Shown: positions 52,847 to 62,327, numbered from the stretch's first letter. The stretch: DNA of 64,000 bases from Sutcliffiella halmapala (GCF_002019665.1 NZ_KV917375.1:2299175-2363174), one strand, 5' to 3'. Program-made: numbers and translations. Notes: generated from the sequence alone by a model not told the origin.

Positions 52847-54685
52847 GTGAAAAATAAAATAATGAATGAATTGTTTAATTCTTTCCCCAACAATATTGAG
52901 GTCTTCGATCCATCTTTCATTTTAAATGAACTTGAAGGGAAAGTATGGGTTAGAGACGGTCTCATTTATTGTAGTCCTGCTAATAATAAGTTTCCTACAA
53001 TAACAGTAAATAAAAATATTAATCTCATGAAAAATGGAGAACATGTAGAAGGCACTATCGTGGTTTCAAAAACAGATCATTTCACAATAAAAGATAGTGC
53101 ACCGACACCTAAAGTAAATTGGCAAGTAAACATAGATAGTACTAAAAATAGAGTAGTTTTATACATTAAACCAAGCGAAAGAAAATACTTTAAGCTTGAA
53201 GATGTGGAACCAGGTTATCATATCACCCTTAAAACTTATGAAGTAAATGAACCTTTCAATCCGCTCACTATCGATGAAATTATGACAAAATTAAACTTAT
53301 TAAATATTCAATATGGAATAGATTATAGTGAAATTGTTAAGGCAGTAAATACAAAAGTAGAAGATGAATTTATCATTGCTAGAGGTTCTGATCCAACAGA
53401 AGGTGAAAATGGACGCATTGAGGTGCTAGTGGAAACAAAAGTAAAGAAAGCTTTTTTAGAAAAAGAAGATGGGTTGATAAATTATAAAGAAGTAAAGCAA
53501 ATACCAACCGTAAATATAGGAGAAGTAATTGCTAAAGTCCATCCGCCTAAAGCAGGAATTGCTGGTCTTGGCGTAACTTTTCAACCGATTCATTGCAAAC
53601 CCACATTTCCAATAAAATTAAAATTAGGAAACGGGGTAGCGTTATTACGTGATGGTGAAACTTTAGTTGCCACTGAAGCGGGAAGACCTTTTCTTGAACA
53701 AAATGGCTTACTCGTAAAAGTATCTATTGTATCGAAATTAACACATAAAGGTGATGTAACATTACAGACTGGAAATCTTCATTTTAAAGGAGATATAGAG
53801 ATATTCGGAAATGTAGAAGATGGTATGAAAGTAGAGGCAGACGGCTCTGTAAGAGTTTCTGGAAATGCGAATTTTTCTACTATTTCTTCTAAGCAATCCT
53901 TATTTATAAATAAAAATATTTTAAGTAGTACAATTATAGTAGGAGAAAATCCTAAAGAAATTACAGAGTTGATTAAGACTCTCTCCAGGATTAATCAAGA
54001 ATTAGTAACGATGTTAAAATCACTAGAAAGAATCATTCAAACTAATAAGTTCAGTAGCCAGCAACCGATAAATATCTTTCAATTTATACTCCATCTTGTA
54101 GATCATCACAGTTTAGACTTAAAGAAATTATGTAGTAAACTTTTTAATCAAAGTCAAAAACCTGCTTTTTTGGTAGATAAAGAGCTAACTTCACTTGTCG
54201 GAAGATTAAAAAATAGTTTCTTCACCTCCTTGAAAAGTGACCTACACACTATGCCGCAATTAATCATTTTAGCAAATGATATTCAAGTAGTATTAGATAA
54301 ATATAAAGCAATGACAAACGAAGAAAGCAACTTACAAGTAAGCTATGTATTAAATAGCATCATATCCTGTAATGGAAATATAGAAATATTTGGGCTGGGC
54401 TGTTATAATTCCAACATTTATGCTAAAGGAAAAGTTCATATAAATGGTATTTTAAGAGGCGGAGAAGTTTTCGGTAAACTTGGAGTATTTATTAAAGAAT
54501 CAGGCTCTGTTGGAGGGGTTATAACAAAAGTTATAGTTCCTTCGGATGAAGTAATTCAATTTGATTTAGTAAGGGAAGGCACCTTCATTCAAATAGGGAA
54601 CAAACAATATATTTTCCAAACAGATTGGAAAAAAATTGTAGCTTCACTTAGTAAGGAAAATGAAATAGAATTTAATAGCTATTAA
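52847..54685 (+). CDS. FapA/DUF342-domain protein
   Basis: A 612-aa protein of the FapA (DUF342, flagellar assembly protein A-like) family: beta-helix-type repeats ('GDVTLQTGNLHFKGDIEIFG', 'GDIEIFGNVEDGMKVEADGS', and near the end 'CNGNIEIFGLGCYNSNIYAK') split by a coiled-coil-like insertion (~380-500). Start GTG 52847 has only GGAA adjacent and no proper Shine-Dalgarno; ATG 52862 is no better. The frame is open all the way back to the EAL stop at 52747, suggesting coupling or readthrough. Cytoplasmic; role in this family is structural or regulatory and not well known. Confidence 0.82.
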   Translation: MKNKIMNELFNSFPNNIEVFDPSFILNELEGKVWVRDGLIYCSPANNKFPTITVNKNINLMKNGEHVEGTIVVSKTDHFTIKDSAPTPKVNWQVNIDSTKNRVVLYIKPSERKYFKLEDVEPGYHITLKTYEVNEPFNPLTIDEIMTKLNLLNIQYGIDYSEIVKAVNTKVEDEFIIARGSDPTEGENGRIEVLVETKVKKAFLEKEDGLINYKEVKQIPTVNIGEVIAKVHPPKAGIAGLGVTFQPIHCKPTFPIKLKLGNGVALLRDGETLVATEAGRPFLEQNGLLVKVSIVSKLTHKGDVTLQTGNLHFKGDIEIFGNVEDGMKVEADGSVRVSGNANFSTISSKQSLFINKNILSSTIIVGENPKEITELIKTLSRINQELVTMLKSLERIIQTNKFSSQQPINIFQFILHLVDHHSLDLKKLCSKLFNQSQKPAFLVDKELTSLVGRLKNSFFTSLKSDLHTMPQLIILANDIQVVLDKYKAMTNEESNLQVSYVLNSIISCNGNIEIFGLGCYNSNIYAKGKVHINGILRGGEVFGKLGVFIKESGSVGGVITKVIVPSDEVIQFDLVREGTFIQIGNKQYIFQTDWKKIVASLSKENEIEFNSY

Positions 54686-54787
54686 CAATAATTCTTAAAC
54701 GTAAGGAATCTTCTAATTATATCGAAATCCTCCATCCATCTAGTAACAATTACAAGTATAAAAAGAGGCTTATAGAGGGGGATCTCA

Positions 54788-55522
54788 ATGAAAGTATACA
54801 AAATAGTTATAGCCGATGATGATCTTTCATCCAGAACGTTACTGAAGCATTTCATTGACTTGTTCCCGGAGTACGAATTGGTTGGTGATGCTCAAAGTGG
54901 GTTGGAATTCATAAAGCTCGTGCAACAGGCGGATCCAGATATTGTACTTGTTGATATTAACATGCCAGGATTATCAGGTGTTGAAGCGATCAAAGAATGT
55001 AAAAAATTCAAAAGACTTAACCCTATGCAAGTTATTTTCACAACTGGATACAGTGATTTTGCAGTGGAGGCTTTTGACGTATCTGCTATTGATTACGTAA
55101 TAAAACCAATTGAAAGAACTCGACTTCTACAAGCTTTAGAAAAAGCAAAAAAAATGATGGATTTTGAACAAAATGCGTTAAATGAACTACCAACCTCCGA
55201 TTATAAAGTTTCTTTTAAATCTAATAACGCTATGTTGTATATTCAGTTAAAGGATATTTTATTTTTTGAAAAAGAGGCACGGAAAACCATTTTACATTTG
55301 AAAAATGAACGATACGAAATTAGCGAATCTTTAAAAGAGCTATCCAGCCGATTACCAAATATTTTTTTCAAAACACATAAGTCATATTTAGTTCATTTAA
55401 ATAAAATAAGTAGTATTGAAGCTTCTGGTGAAACATACTTAGCATACTTTTCCCAAACAAATAAAAAAGCGTTTATCTCCAAATTGAAAATTAGTGAAGT
55501 ACAAAAATACTTTACCGAGTAA
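54788..55522 (+). CDS. LytTR-type response regulator (canonical receiver)
   Basis: A 244-aa receiver-LytTR regulator paralogous to the one at 47.1 kb. Here the phosphoacceptor D56 is present ('PDIVLVDINMPGLSGVEAIK'), with acidic pocket ADDD and Lys in 'VIKPIERTRLL'. The LytTR domain (~135-244) includes 'DILFFEKEARKTILHLKNER' and 'FKTHKSYLVHLNKISSIEAS'. RBS GAGGGGG. Its kinase could be the hybrid sensor in the cluster, though no LytS-type kinase is adjacent. Confidence 0.93.
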   Translation: MKVYKIVIADDDLSSRTLLKHFIDLFPEYELVGDAQSGLEFIKLVQQADPDIVLVDINMPGLSGVEAIKECKKFKRLNPMQVIFTTGYSDFAVEAFDVSAIDYVIKPIERTRLLQALEKAKKMMDFEQNALNELPTSDYKVSFKSNNAMLYIQLKDILFFEKEARKTILHLKNERYEISESLKELSSRLPNIFFKTHKSYLVHLNKISSIEASGETYLAYFSQTNKKAFISKLKISEVQKYFTE

Positions 55523-55626
55523 ATTAGCTAGATTATCCTTTGTTAAATAGTTCCAAAGAAGGGGATACTCAAAAATTGGCGAATCTATTTTAGTGAAATA
55601 TTCGAACACGATTCCGAGGTGGTATT

Positions 55627-55815
55627 TTGGAGATTACTGAAAGGTATATAGAACTCATTCAACACTTACAAGCAATTTTCAATAGAGAATTAAATATAGA
55701 GGAATTGCAATTTATCAAGCAAATTATTGTATACGAAATAAATAAAGGTGAACAATACTCTATCGAAATGCTATTTAAAGTATTCAACAGTTGGAGTTTA
55801 ACATTAGCTTATTAA
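55627..55815 (+). CDS. 62-aa helical small protein
   Basis: Not recognised. TTG start with GAGGTGG about five bases upstream. The product is MEITERYIELIQHLQAIFNR, then ELNIEELQFIKQIIVYEINK, then GEQYSIEMLFKVFNSWSLTLAY: acidic and all-helical, no membrane segment. Lying between a LytTR regulator and a GGDEF cyclase, it may be a small partner or anti-regulator of one of them; this is inference from context only. Confidence 0.5.
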   Translation: MEITERYIELIQHLQAIFNRELNIEELQFIKQIIVYEINKGEQYSIEMLFKVFNSWSLTLAY

Positions 55816-55873
55816 GAATGTTCATATTCACCATTATCACTATTTGAATTCTACAAGGGGCGAATAAGATAGA

Positions 55874-56989
55874 ATGAAATCAAGTCTTATTTGGTTAGTA
55901 TTGTTCATTTTGATTTTTACGAATGGAGTACAATACTACTCAAACCTAAAATTGGAAGCAGGTACTCAAGCCCTTAATCAAAAATTATATCCAGCACTTA
56001 GAGCATCCGATCATGTTTTAACGGGTTTAATAAGCCAACAAACTGGTATAAGAGGATACTCGATTACATCAGATACAACCTTCTTAAATGCTTATTACGA
56101 AGGTGGGAATATAGTTTCTAAGAATAGTGGAACAATTAAAGAAATTATGCAAGACTATCCTGAGTTACAGGAATTATATGATTTCAAGGTAAAGCCAATC
56201 CAGAATAGATTACAAGAGATGTTTCAGCTCGAAGAATACACACAATTTAATTCCAGAGAGTATTGGTATCGAAACAAAATGTATATGGATGACTATCAAG
56301 ACGAACATGATAGGTGGATTCTTGCTGTAGAACAAAAAATGCGTGATGTTTCTTTCCAAAATGACTTTTATAGAGATTTGTCAAAGTATATGTTTATTTT
56401 TTCGTTATTTGTTTTGTTGCTATCAATTATGATTTTTTTGAGATTCTATAAACTTATCAAAGTGAAATTCCGCCAATTAAAAAAATTAGCAAATCTTGAT
56501 GCGCTAACTGGGATTGGAAACCGAAGACTTTTTCAGGAAACGATAAAAAAAATGAGGAAATCAGGTACTCCTTTTCAATTAATATTAATTGATATTGATA
56601 AGTTTAAACAGTATAACGACGCTTACGGCCATAGAGCAGGAGATGCTTGCTTAAAAAAGGTAAGTGATGTAATTAAAAGCAATACTAACAAATATGGCTA
56701 TTATAGCCGTATTGGGGGAGAAGAATTTGCGATTGTACTTCCCCAAATAAGCTTACAGGAATCTTTAAGAATTGCAGAAGAACTCCGAAGGAACATCGAG
56801 GCTCTTGGAATACCCCACAAAGGGAGTCCCTATAAAAAAGTTACTATTTCATTAGGAGTAGCTTCGATTTCTTCACTAAAAAATACAAGATTCGAAGATT
56901 ACTATGAACAAGCAGATCAAGCCCTCTACCTAAGCAAGGAACGAGGTAGGAATCAAGTTAGTGCACATGATGTTGATTCAGCGGTTTGA
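55874..56989 (+). CDS. CHASE3-GGDEF diguanylate cyclase
   Basis: A 371-aa membrane protein. N-terminal helix, extracytoplasmic CHASE3-like region (~30-165, 'LISQQTGIRGYSITSDTTFL'), second helix (~172-192), then a GGDEF domain. The signature is G281-G-E-E-F285, an active-type variant, with 'DALTGIGNRRLF' and 'LIDIDKFKQYNDAYGHRAGD' for metal and GTP binding. No RxxD inhibitory site seen before GGEEF. Predicted to make c-di-GMP in response to an outside signal, opposing the EAL protein. RBS AAGGGGCG. Confidence 0.92.
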   Translation: MKSSLIWLVLFILIFTNGVQYYSNLKLEAGTQALNQKLYPALRASDHVLTGLISQQTGIRGYSITSDTTFLNAYYEGGNIVSKNSGTIKEIMQDYPELQELYDFKVKPIQNRLQEMFQLEEYTQFNSREYWYRNKMYMDDYQDEHDRWILAVEQKMRDVSFQNDFYRDLSKYMFIFSLFVLLLSIMIFLRFYKLIKVKFRQLKKLANLDALTGIGNRRLFQETIKKMRKSGTPFQLILIDIDKFKQYNDAYGHRAGDACLKKVSDVIKSNTNKYGYYSRIGGEEFAIVLPQISLQESLRIAEELRRNIEALGIPHKGSPYKKVTISLGVASISSLKNTRFEDYYEQADQALYLSKERGRNQVSAHDVDSAV

Positions 56990-56995
56990 AAAAAA

Positions 56996-57036
56996 GGAGA
57001 ATAGTCGTATTACCAGCTATTCTCCAATAATAATTA
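56996..57036 (+). terminator. Terminator after the GGDEF gene
   Basis: Perfect 9-bp stem GGAGAATAG / CTATTCTCC around 12 nt. Its right part, ATTCTCCAATAATAATTA, is the 18-bp repeat also found at 46865. The remaining ~250 bases before the next gene show TTTACAATT at 57203 and 57229, a possible operator for the OmpR-type regulator, and no gene. Confidence 0.6.
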
Positions 57037-57286
57037 AATTAGAATTCGTAATCCTCAATATTATCTTTCATAAATACTACTTAATCTGGAAGAAAAATAA
57101 TTCCCCTAGCTTCTGCGATATAACCATGTCCCTGGCCGTATAGAGTTAGCTCGATTTTCACGGTAGCCAAAATAAAATATATAAAGTAATTCCGACACAT
57201 TATTTACAATTCACAATTAAAATTGATGTTTACAATTTAATAAGGCAAAATATTACTAGGAATTAGAGCGTGAAGGAGTGTTATAA

Positions 57287-57964
57287 ATGACTAATATCCT
57301 AGTAGTAGATGATGATAAGCATACAAGAAAGTTAATTTGTAATTTTTTGGGTGAAAATGGGTATGTGACAGCGGAAGCTGAAAATGGAATAGTAGCATTA
57401 CAGCTACTCAGTAGAAATATTTATAACGTAGCAATTGTAGATATTATGATGCCGAAGATGAATGGATACGAGCTTACAAAAGAAATTAGAGAAGTCTATG
57501 ATTTGCCTGTTATTATGCTGACAGCTAAATCGCAGCTTCAAGATAAAGAACGAGGATTTGCTGTTGGTACGGATGATTATTTAATTAAGCCATTTGAATT
57601 AAAAGAACTTCAGTTTCGAATAAAGGCTTTACTGCGTCGAACTAACCAAGAATCTGAGCAAATAATAAAAATTTCATCTATTGTAATAAATAAGGCAAGC
57701 TATGAAGTACAGGTGGGAGACCAAACCTTACTACTCCCTTTAAAAGAGTTTGAGCTTCTATTTGTGCTAGCATCTAATCAAAATCGTGTTTTGACAAGAG
57801 AACAATTAATTCAGAAAATCTGGGGCTTAGATTTTGAAGGGAATGAAAGAACTGTAGATGTTCATATTAAGCGATTACGTGAACGTATGAGACAATTGAC
57901 GGAAGATGTATCGTTTAAAACCATTCGAGGAGTTGGTTATTCTCTCGAGGTTCTTTCATCATGA
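57287..57964 (+). CDS. OmpR-family response regulator
   Basis: A 225-aa receiver (D52 in 'VAIVDIMMPKMNGYEL', Lys in 'YLIKPFELKEL') plus winged-helix DNA-binding domain (~130-222, 'LPLKEFELLFVLASNQNRVL', 'RTVDVHIKRLRERMRQL'). RBS GAAGGAG. First gene of a four-gene operon: regulator, kinase (overlap 4 bases), ABC permease, ABC ATPase; the regulator likely controls the exporter genes. Confidence 0.93.
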   Translation: MTNILVVDDDKHTRKLICNFLGENGYVTAEAENGIVALQLLSRNIYNVAIVDIMMPKMNGYELTKEIREVYDLPVIMLTAKSQLQDKERGFAVGTDDYLIKPFELKELQFRIKALLRRTNQESEQIIKISSIVINKASYEVQVGDQTLLLPLKEFELLFVLASNQNRVLTREQLIQKIWGLDFEGNERTVDVHIKRLRERMRQLTEDVSFKTIRGVGYSLEVLSS

Positions 57965-59343
57965 GATCTTTGTATTCAAAATTTGTCCTTTTTACTTTAG
58001 TTATTATGATAGTAAGTGCTTTATTGGCTTTCTTTCTGTCGAATGCTTATTATCAGCATGTATTGAAATCACAAAATGACGAAAAATACACAAACATCTC
58101 ATTAAATATTGCTCAGTATATAAATACAGAAACCAATTTAGAACTTGCTAAATATTTTGAGTTACTATCTAACATTGGTTACCAATTGATGATTGTGGAC
58201 ACGAATGGAGAAGCTGTCTTTTATGGTACATCTTTTAGAAAAGATAATTTACAAGCAGATGTGATCGAGCCGGTTTTGAATGGTGAAATTTATCATGGGA
58301 TGGCTCGATTTCCAAAGGATACATTTGTTACAGGTTTTTTTGCGAATGAAACAAAGAATAGCATTGGTGTAGCAATCGAGCATAATGATAATAAATATGC
58401 AATGTTTCTCCGCCCCAACTTAAAATTATTATTTAATGAAATGCATTTTCTCTTTGCCTGGTTATTAACACTAACCGTAGTTTTCAGTCTAATATTTGAA
58501 ATTACTTTAGCTAAATATCTCATTCATCCTCTTTCAAAGCTAAATAAGGCAACAAAGTTAGTACAAATTGGTAAGTATCCTGTTGTTTTATCTGTTAATC
58601 GAAAGGATGAGATTGGAGAATTGGCGTCTAGTTTCCAAGATATGTCCAAGCAACTTGCTCAGCTAGATGATATGAGAAATGAATTTATTTCGAATATTTC
58701 ACATGACATCCAATCTCCCTTATCAAATATTAAAGGGTATGCTAGCTTGCTAGAAAAAGCATCTTTAAAAAAGGAAGAGGAGGAATACTTAACCGTTATT
58801 CAACAAGAAGCAGATCGGTTATCGAGTCTTACTTCACAGTTACTAACTATTTCAAATTTAAACCAATTGAAGGAGCTACGTATAGAAGAGGAAGTGCATA
58901 TTGCCCAACAACTAAAAGAATTAATGAAAAAATATCAATGGAAGCTTTCCGAAAAAGAAATCTCTATACAACTTTTACTGAAAGACGTGACTATTAAAGG
59001 TGACTCTTCCCTCCTCTTAAGTATGTGGGATAATTTATTAAGTAATGCCATTAAGTATAATAAACAAGAGGGTAGTATAGCTATTGCCATCCAAACTATA
59101 AAAGATTCTATAGAAGTAACCTTTAAAGATACCGGAATAGGATTGACTTCAGAACAAAAGGGGAAAATATTTGACCGTTTTTATCGCGCTGATGTCTCTC
59201 GATCTTCTAATGTTGAGGGATCTGGACTTGGGTTAGCTATTGTGAGGAAAATTGTTGAACTTCACCGTGGCACCATAACTATTCAATCAAAATTAAACGA
59301 AGGGACGACCATCACCGTTATTTTACCGGATAAAAAAATGTAA
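57961..59343 (+). CDS. Sensor histidine kinase
   Basis: A 460-aa two-helix membrane kinase with an extracytoplasmic sensor loop (~35-160), HAMP (~190-240), HisKA with H248 ('NISHDIQSPLSNIKGYASLL') and HATPase ('TFKDTGIGLTSEQKGKIFDR', 'GSGLGLAIVRKIVELH'). The large sensor loop separates it from BceS-type kinases, which lack one. ATG overlaps the regulator stop by 4 bases. Signal unknown, possibly an envelope-active compound. Confidence 0.92.
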   Translation: MRSLYSKFVLFTLVIMIVSALLAFFLSNAYYQHVLKSQNDEKYTNISLNIAQYINTETNLELAKYFELLSNIGYQLMIVDTNGEAVFYGTSFRKDNLQADVIEPVLNGEIYHGMARFPKDTFVTGFFANETKNSIGVAIEHNDNKYAMFLRPNLKLLFNEMHFLFAWLLTLTVVFSLIFEITLAKYLIHPLSKLNKATKLVQIGKYPVVLSVNRKDEIGELASSFQDMSKQLAQLDDMRNEFISNISHDIQSPLSNIKGYASLLEKASLKKEEEEYLTVIQQEADRLSSLTSQLLTISNLNQLKELRIEEEVHIAQQLKELMKKYQWKLSEKEISIQLLLKDVTIKGDSSLLLSMWDNLLSNAIKYNKQEGSIAIAIQTIKDSIEVTFKDTGIGLTSEQKGKIFDRFYRADVSRSSNVEGSGLGLAIVRKIVELHRGTITIQSKLNEGTTITVILPDKKM

Positions 59344-59414
59344 TAGCTTATTCATCCTCCGTTCATATTCAGAGCTTAGACTTTGAATATCAACATTTGG
59401 AGGATGATTTTTTT

Positions 59415-60497
59415 ATGGGTTCATTAGCAAGTAAGGAGATACGATTTTTTAAAACTAGATATGTTCTAATCTTCACCATTATCTTTCTAATCGCCAGCCT
59501 TATTTTTATCATTAGCGGATTAGCAAAAGGACTTTCCCATGATAATTCTTCATTCATTGAAGAAATGGAAGCAACGCATTACTTAATGACAATGGATTCA
59601 AACGGACGCTTAGATCGATCGTCTATCTTAGAATCGGAAGGGAAGGATTTCCTACAAAATCCTGTTTTCGAACCATTTTCCCTCCGATTAATTGCTATGG
59701 AAGGTGAGAAGAATAACACTTCTTTTGATGTAACGATTATTGGATTAGATAAAGAGAGCAAGGTTCTCCCTGAAATAGGGGAAGGGGTATCATTGTCAAA
59801 TTCAATGCAAATCATCGTGGATTCCTCTCTTAAACAAGATGGTTTTCAACTTGGTGATACATTAATTGAACCGAGGTCAGAAGCAGAATTTACTATTGTT
59901 GGTTTTACAAAAAGTCAGAAATATAGCCATACCCCAACAGTTTTTATGGCTTTAGAAGATTATTCTGAGCTTGGGAGACAAGAGTCTCTTATCTATAATG
60001 CGATAGCAGTAAATAATATCGATTCGAAAACAATGGAAGAAGTATTAAAGCATTCATCCAATCTTCATTGGGTTACAAAAGAGGAGGTCATTCAAAATAT
60101 CCCTGGTAACGCAGCAGAGCAAATGTCATTATCGATGATGATTATCTTCCTACTCATCATCTCCACTTGTATTTTAGCCGCTTTTTTCTATATATTAACG
60201 ATTCAAAAAGTTCAACAGTTCGGCGTATTAAAAGCAATTGGAGCAAGTAATGGATTTCTAATTAAATCGACTCTGAGTCAAGTGATTTTACTATCTCTTA
60301 CTGGAATTTTAGCTGCTTTACTGTTTATCTCAGGGTTTCAAATGATTTTACCAAAACAAATCCCTTTTCTTCTAGAAATAGAAACAATTGCTGTATACAC
60401 AATTCTATTATTTATTGTGGCGTTATTTGGTGCTGGTGTATCTGTTATAAATATCGTGAAGGTTGACCCCATTATTACATTAGGAGGGAAGGAATAA
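59415..60497 (+). CDS. FtsX/MacB-type ABC transporter permease
   Basis: A ~360-aa permease with one N-terminal helix, an extracytoplasmic MacB-PCD-like domain (~40-225) and three C-terminal helices containing the FtsX motif 'GVLKAIGASNGFLIKSTLSQ'. GGAGG before ATG 59415 is preferred to a TTG at 59397. Its stop overlaps the ATG of the ATPase gene (TAATG). Likely exports or extracts a lipid, peptide or antibiotic. Confidence 0.88.
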   Translation: MGSLASKEIRFFKTRYVLIFTIIFLIASLIFIISGLAKGLSHDNSSFIEEMEATHYLMTMDSNGRLDRSSILESEGKDFLQNPVFEPFSLRLIAMEGEKNNTSFDVTIIGLDKESKVLPEIGEGVSLSNSMQIIVDSSLKQDGFQLGDTLIEPRSEAEFTIVGFTKSQKYSHTPTVFMALEDYSELGRQESLIYNAIAVNNIDSKTMEEVLKHSSNLHWVTKEEVIQNIPGNAAEQMSLSMMIIFLLIISTCILAAFFYILTIQKVQQFGVLKAIGASNGFLIKSTLSQVILLSLTGILAALLFISGFQMILPKQIPFLLEIETIAVYTILLFIVALFGAGVSVINIVKVDPIITLGGKE

Positions 60498-61228
60498 TGA
60501 ATGCTACTTTATTAGAAATAAATCATGTAACGAAGTCATTTAAAGATGGAGAACATAATCTAACCGTTTTAAACAAGGTATCATTAAAAGTAGAAAGAGG
60601 GAATCTAATCGCGATCGTTGGTCCATCAGGCTCCGGTAAGACAACCTTACTTTCAATAGCTGGATTATTACAGAGTGTTGATGAAGGTGAAATCTGGATT
60701 AATAAGAAGCAGATTTCTCAAAATAATGAAATAGAAAAATCGCGTATCAGATTAAATGAAATAGGATTTATCTTTCAACAATCCAATCTTATCCCATATT
60801 TAACAGTGGAAGAACAGTTAAAACTAGTTCTAAAATTAGCGAAGAAGCCTTGGGAGCAGCATAAATTATATGTTGCAGAATTGCTAGAGTCGATGGGTAT
60901 TCTTCATAAAAAATTCCATTTTCCTCACCAATTATCAGGAGGTCAAAAACAACGAGTAGCGATAGCACGTTCCCTTATTAATAATCCTAGTATTATTCTA
61001 GCAGATGAACCGACAGCTAGTCTTGATTCTTCCAGAAGCTTTGAAATCATGTCCCTTTTAGCTAATGAAATTAAGAAAAATCAAAAGGCTGGAATTGTCG
61101 TGACTCATGATGAAACGATTCTCCCTTTATGTGATCAAATTTATTACATGAAGGACGGAAGAATCGATCATTTAGCTGGAAAACAGGAGAGTGATAAAGC
61201 AGAAACAAAGAGCATCTTCCTTACTTAA
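60497..61228 (+). CDS. ABC transporter ATP-binding protein (LolD/MacB type)
   Basis: A 243-aa ATPase. Walker A GPSGSGKTT (~38-46), signature LSGGQKQRVAIARSL, Walker B 'IILADEPTASLDSSRSFEIM'. The 'LNEIGFIFQQSNLIPYLTVE' Q-loop is typical of the MacB/LolD group paired with FtsX-type permeases. Operates with the overlapping permease gene. Confidence 0.94.
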   Translation: MNATLLEINHVTKSFKDGEHNLTVLNKVSLKVERGNLIAIVGPSGSGKTTLLSIAGLLQSVDEGEIWINKKQISQNNEIEKSRIRLNEIGFIFQQSNLIPYLTVEEQLKLVLKLAKKPWEQHKLYVAELLESMGILHKKFHFPHQLSGGQKQRVAIARSLINNPSIILADEPTASLDSSRSFEIMSLLANEIKKNQKAGIVVTHDETILPLCDQIYYMKDGRIDHLAGKQESDKAETKSIFLT

Positions 61229-61317
61229 TTACGTTTGTATTAAGCATTAACAATAAGAATGAAAAAGAACTCCTTAGTTATACTAGTAAGAAATGACATA
61301 ACGAAGGAGTTCTAATT

Positions 61318-61800
61318 ATGTTCTGGTTCTTTTTTACTACCTTAATTATTTCTATCATTTTACTGTTCTATCTCTGGTCACTGAAAAAGCGATTTGATCC
61401 CCTTCAGTTAGTTCTCATATTTCTATTTACTTCGTATATTTGCCAGAACACATACTATAAATTATTTTCCCCTTATGATCGGATAAGTATTGCGGATAGT
61501 GGCTGGGCAAAACTAACCGTGAAATTACATTTCGGGATCATTTTACCTGTCCTTTTAATCGGAGTTATGTCTTTCTTTATCGTTCGAAAACGACTTATTG
61601 CTTTGATTACTAGTGCCCTATGGGTACTATTCGTGCTAGGGAGTGAAAAACTTTATCTTTTGCTAGGTGTTTTGGAATTAGGCGGAAAGAATTGGTATCC
61701 AGCTATTGATTTATGCTTTGCCATCTTGCTTGTTTTTATTTCAATTGCTGGTATGAAGTTTCTTAATCGATTGCTAGCCAATGAAAGAGTGATCTCATGA
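61318..61800 (+). CDS. Small multi-pass membrane protein (160 aa)
   Basis: Five hydrophobic segments, no recognised catalytic motif ('LIFLFTSYICQNTYYKLFSP' between helices). Overlaps the next gene by 4 bases (ATGA). The two proteins share size and layout and may be diverged duplicates. Function unknown. Confidence 0.7.
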   Translation: MFWFFFTTLIISIILLFYLWSLKKRFDPLQLVLIFLFTSYICQNTYYKLFSPYDRISIADSGWAKLTVKLHFGIILPVLLIGVMSFFIVRKRLIALITSALWVLFVLGSEKLYLLLGVLELGGKNWYPAIDLCFAILLVFISIAGMKFLNRLLANERVIS

Positions 61801-62327
61801 AGGAGATGTTTGCTAATGTAATGGACCCTATCTTACCAAAGAAGTTTGATGAGAATGAGGTTTACACCATAATAATTACGATTCTAGTGTTGACTGTTCT
61901 GGTTTACTTCCAGAAGCGTCAACCAGAATTAAGCAAGCTTGAATTAGGAAGCATTTATTTATTTAACTTATTACTCAGTACAACGTTGGAATCCCTTTTG
62001 GCAGATCATCCAATAGATTTGTATGATACGGTGGACCATGCGCATGCTGAAATATTTGACGTGATTTTGCAAACCTTTGCTTACCCAGCTACTATTGTTA
62101 TTGCGTTGTATTTTTATTCGAGATTTAAACCGAATAATTCTCTCTATATTCTTCTTTGGGGAATAATCTTAACTATATTGGAAAGGTTCTCCTTACTTTT
62201 TAACTTATTTCAATATAAGGAATGGACTCTTTTTTACTCCTTCATTTTTTACATACTTATTATGGTGTGTAATATCATTTTCTTTAATAAAGTACGGAAT
62301 TACATTAGAAGAAGGAGAAAATCGTAA
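61797..62327 (+). CDS. Small multi-pass membrane protein (176 aa), CBO0543-like
   Basis: Four to five hydrophobic segments; 'LLADHPIDLYDTVDHAHAEI' and a basic end 'VRNYIRRRRKS'. The plan resembles the CBO0543 family of Firmicute membrane proteins, a tentative call. Translationally coupled to the preceding gene. Function unknown. Confidence 0.65.
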   Translation: MKEMFANVMDPILPKKFDENEVYTIIITILVLTVLVYFQKRQPELSKLELGSIYLFNLLLSTTLESLLADHPIDLYDTVDHAHAEIFDVILQTFAYPATIVIALYFYSRFKPNNSLYILLWGIILTILERFSLLFNLFQYKEWTLFYSFIFYILIMVCNIIFFNKVRNYIRRRRKS

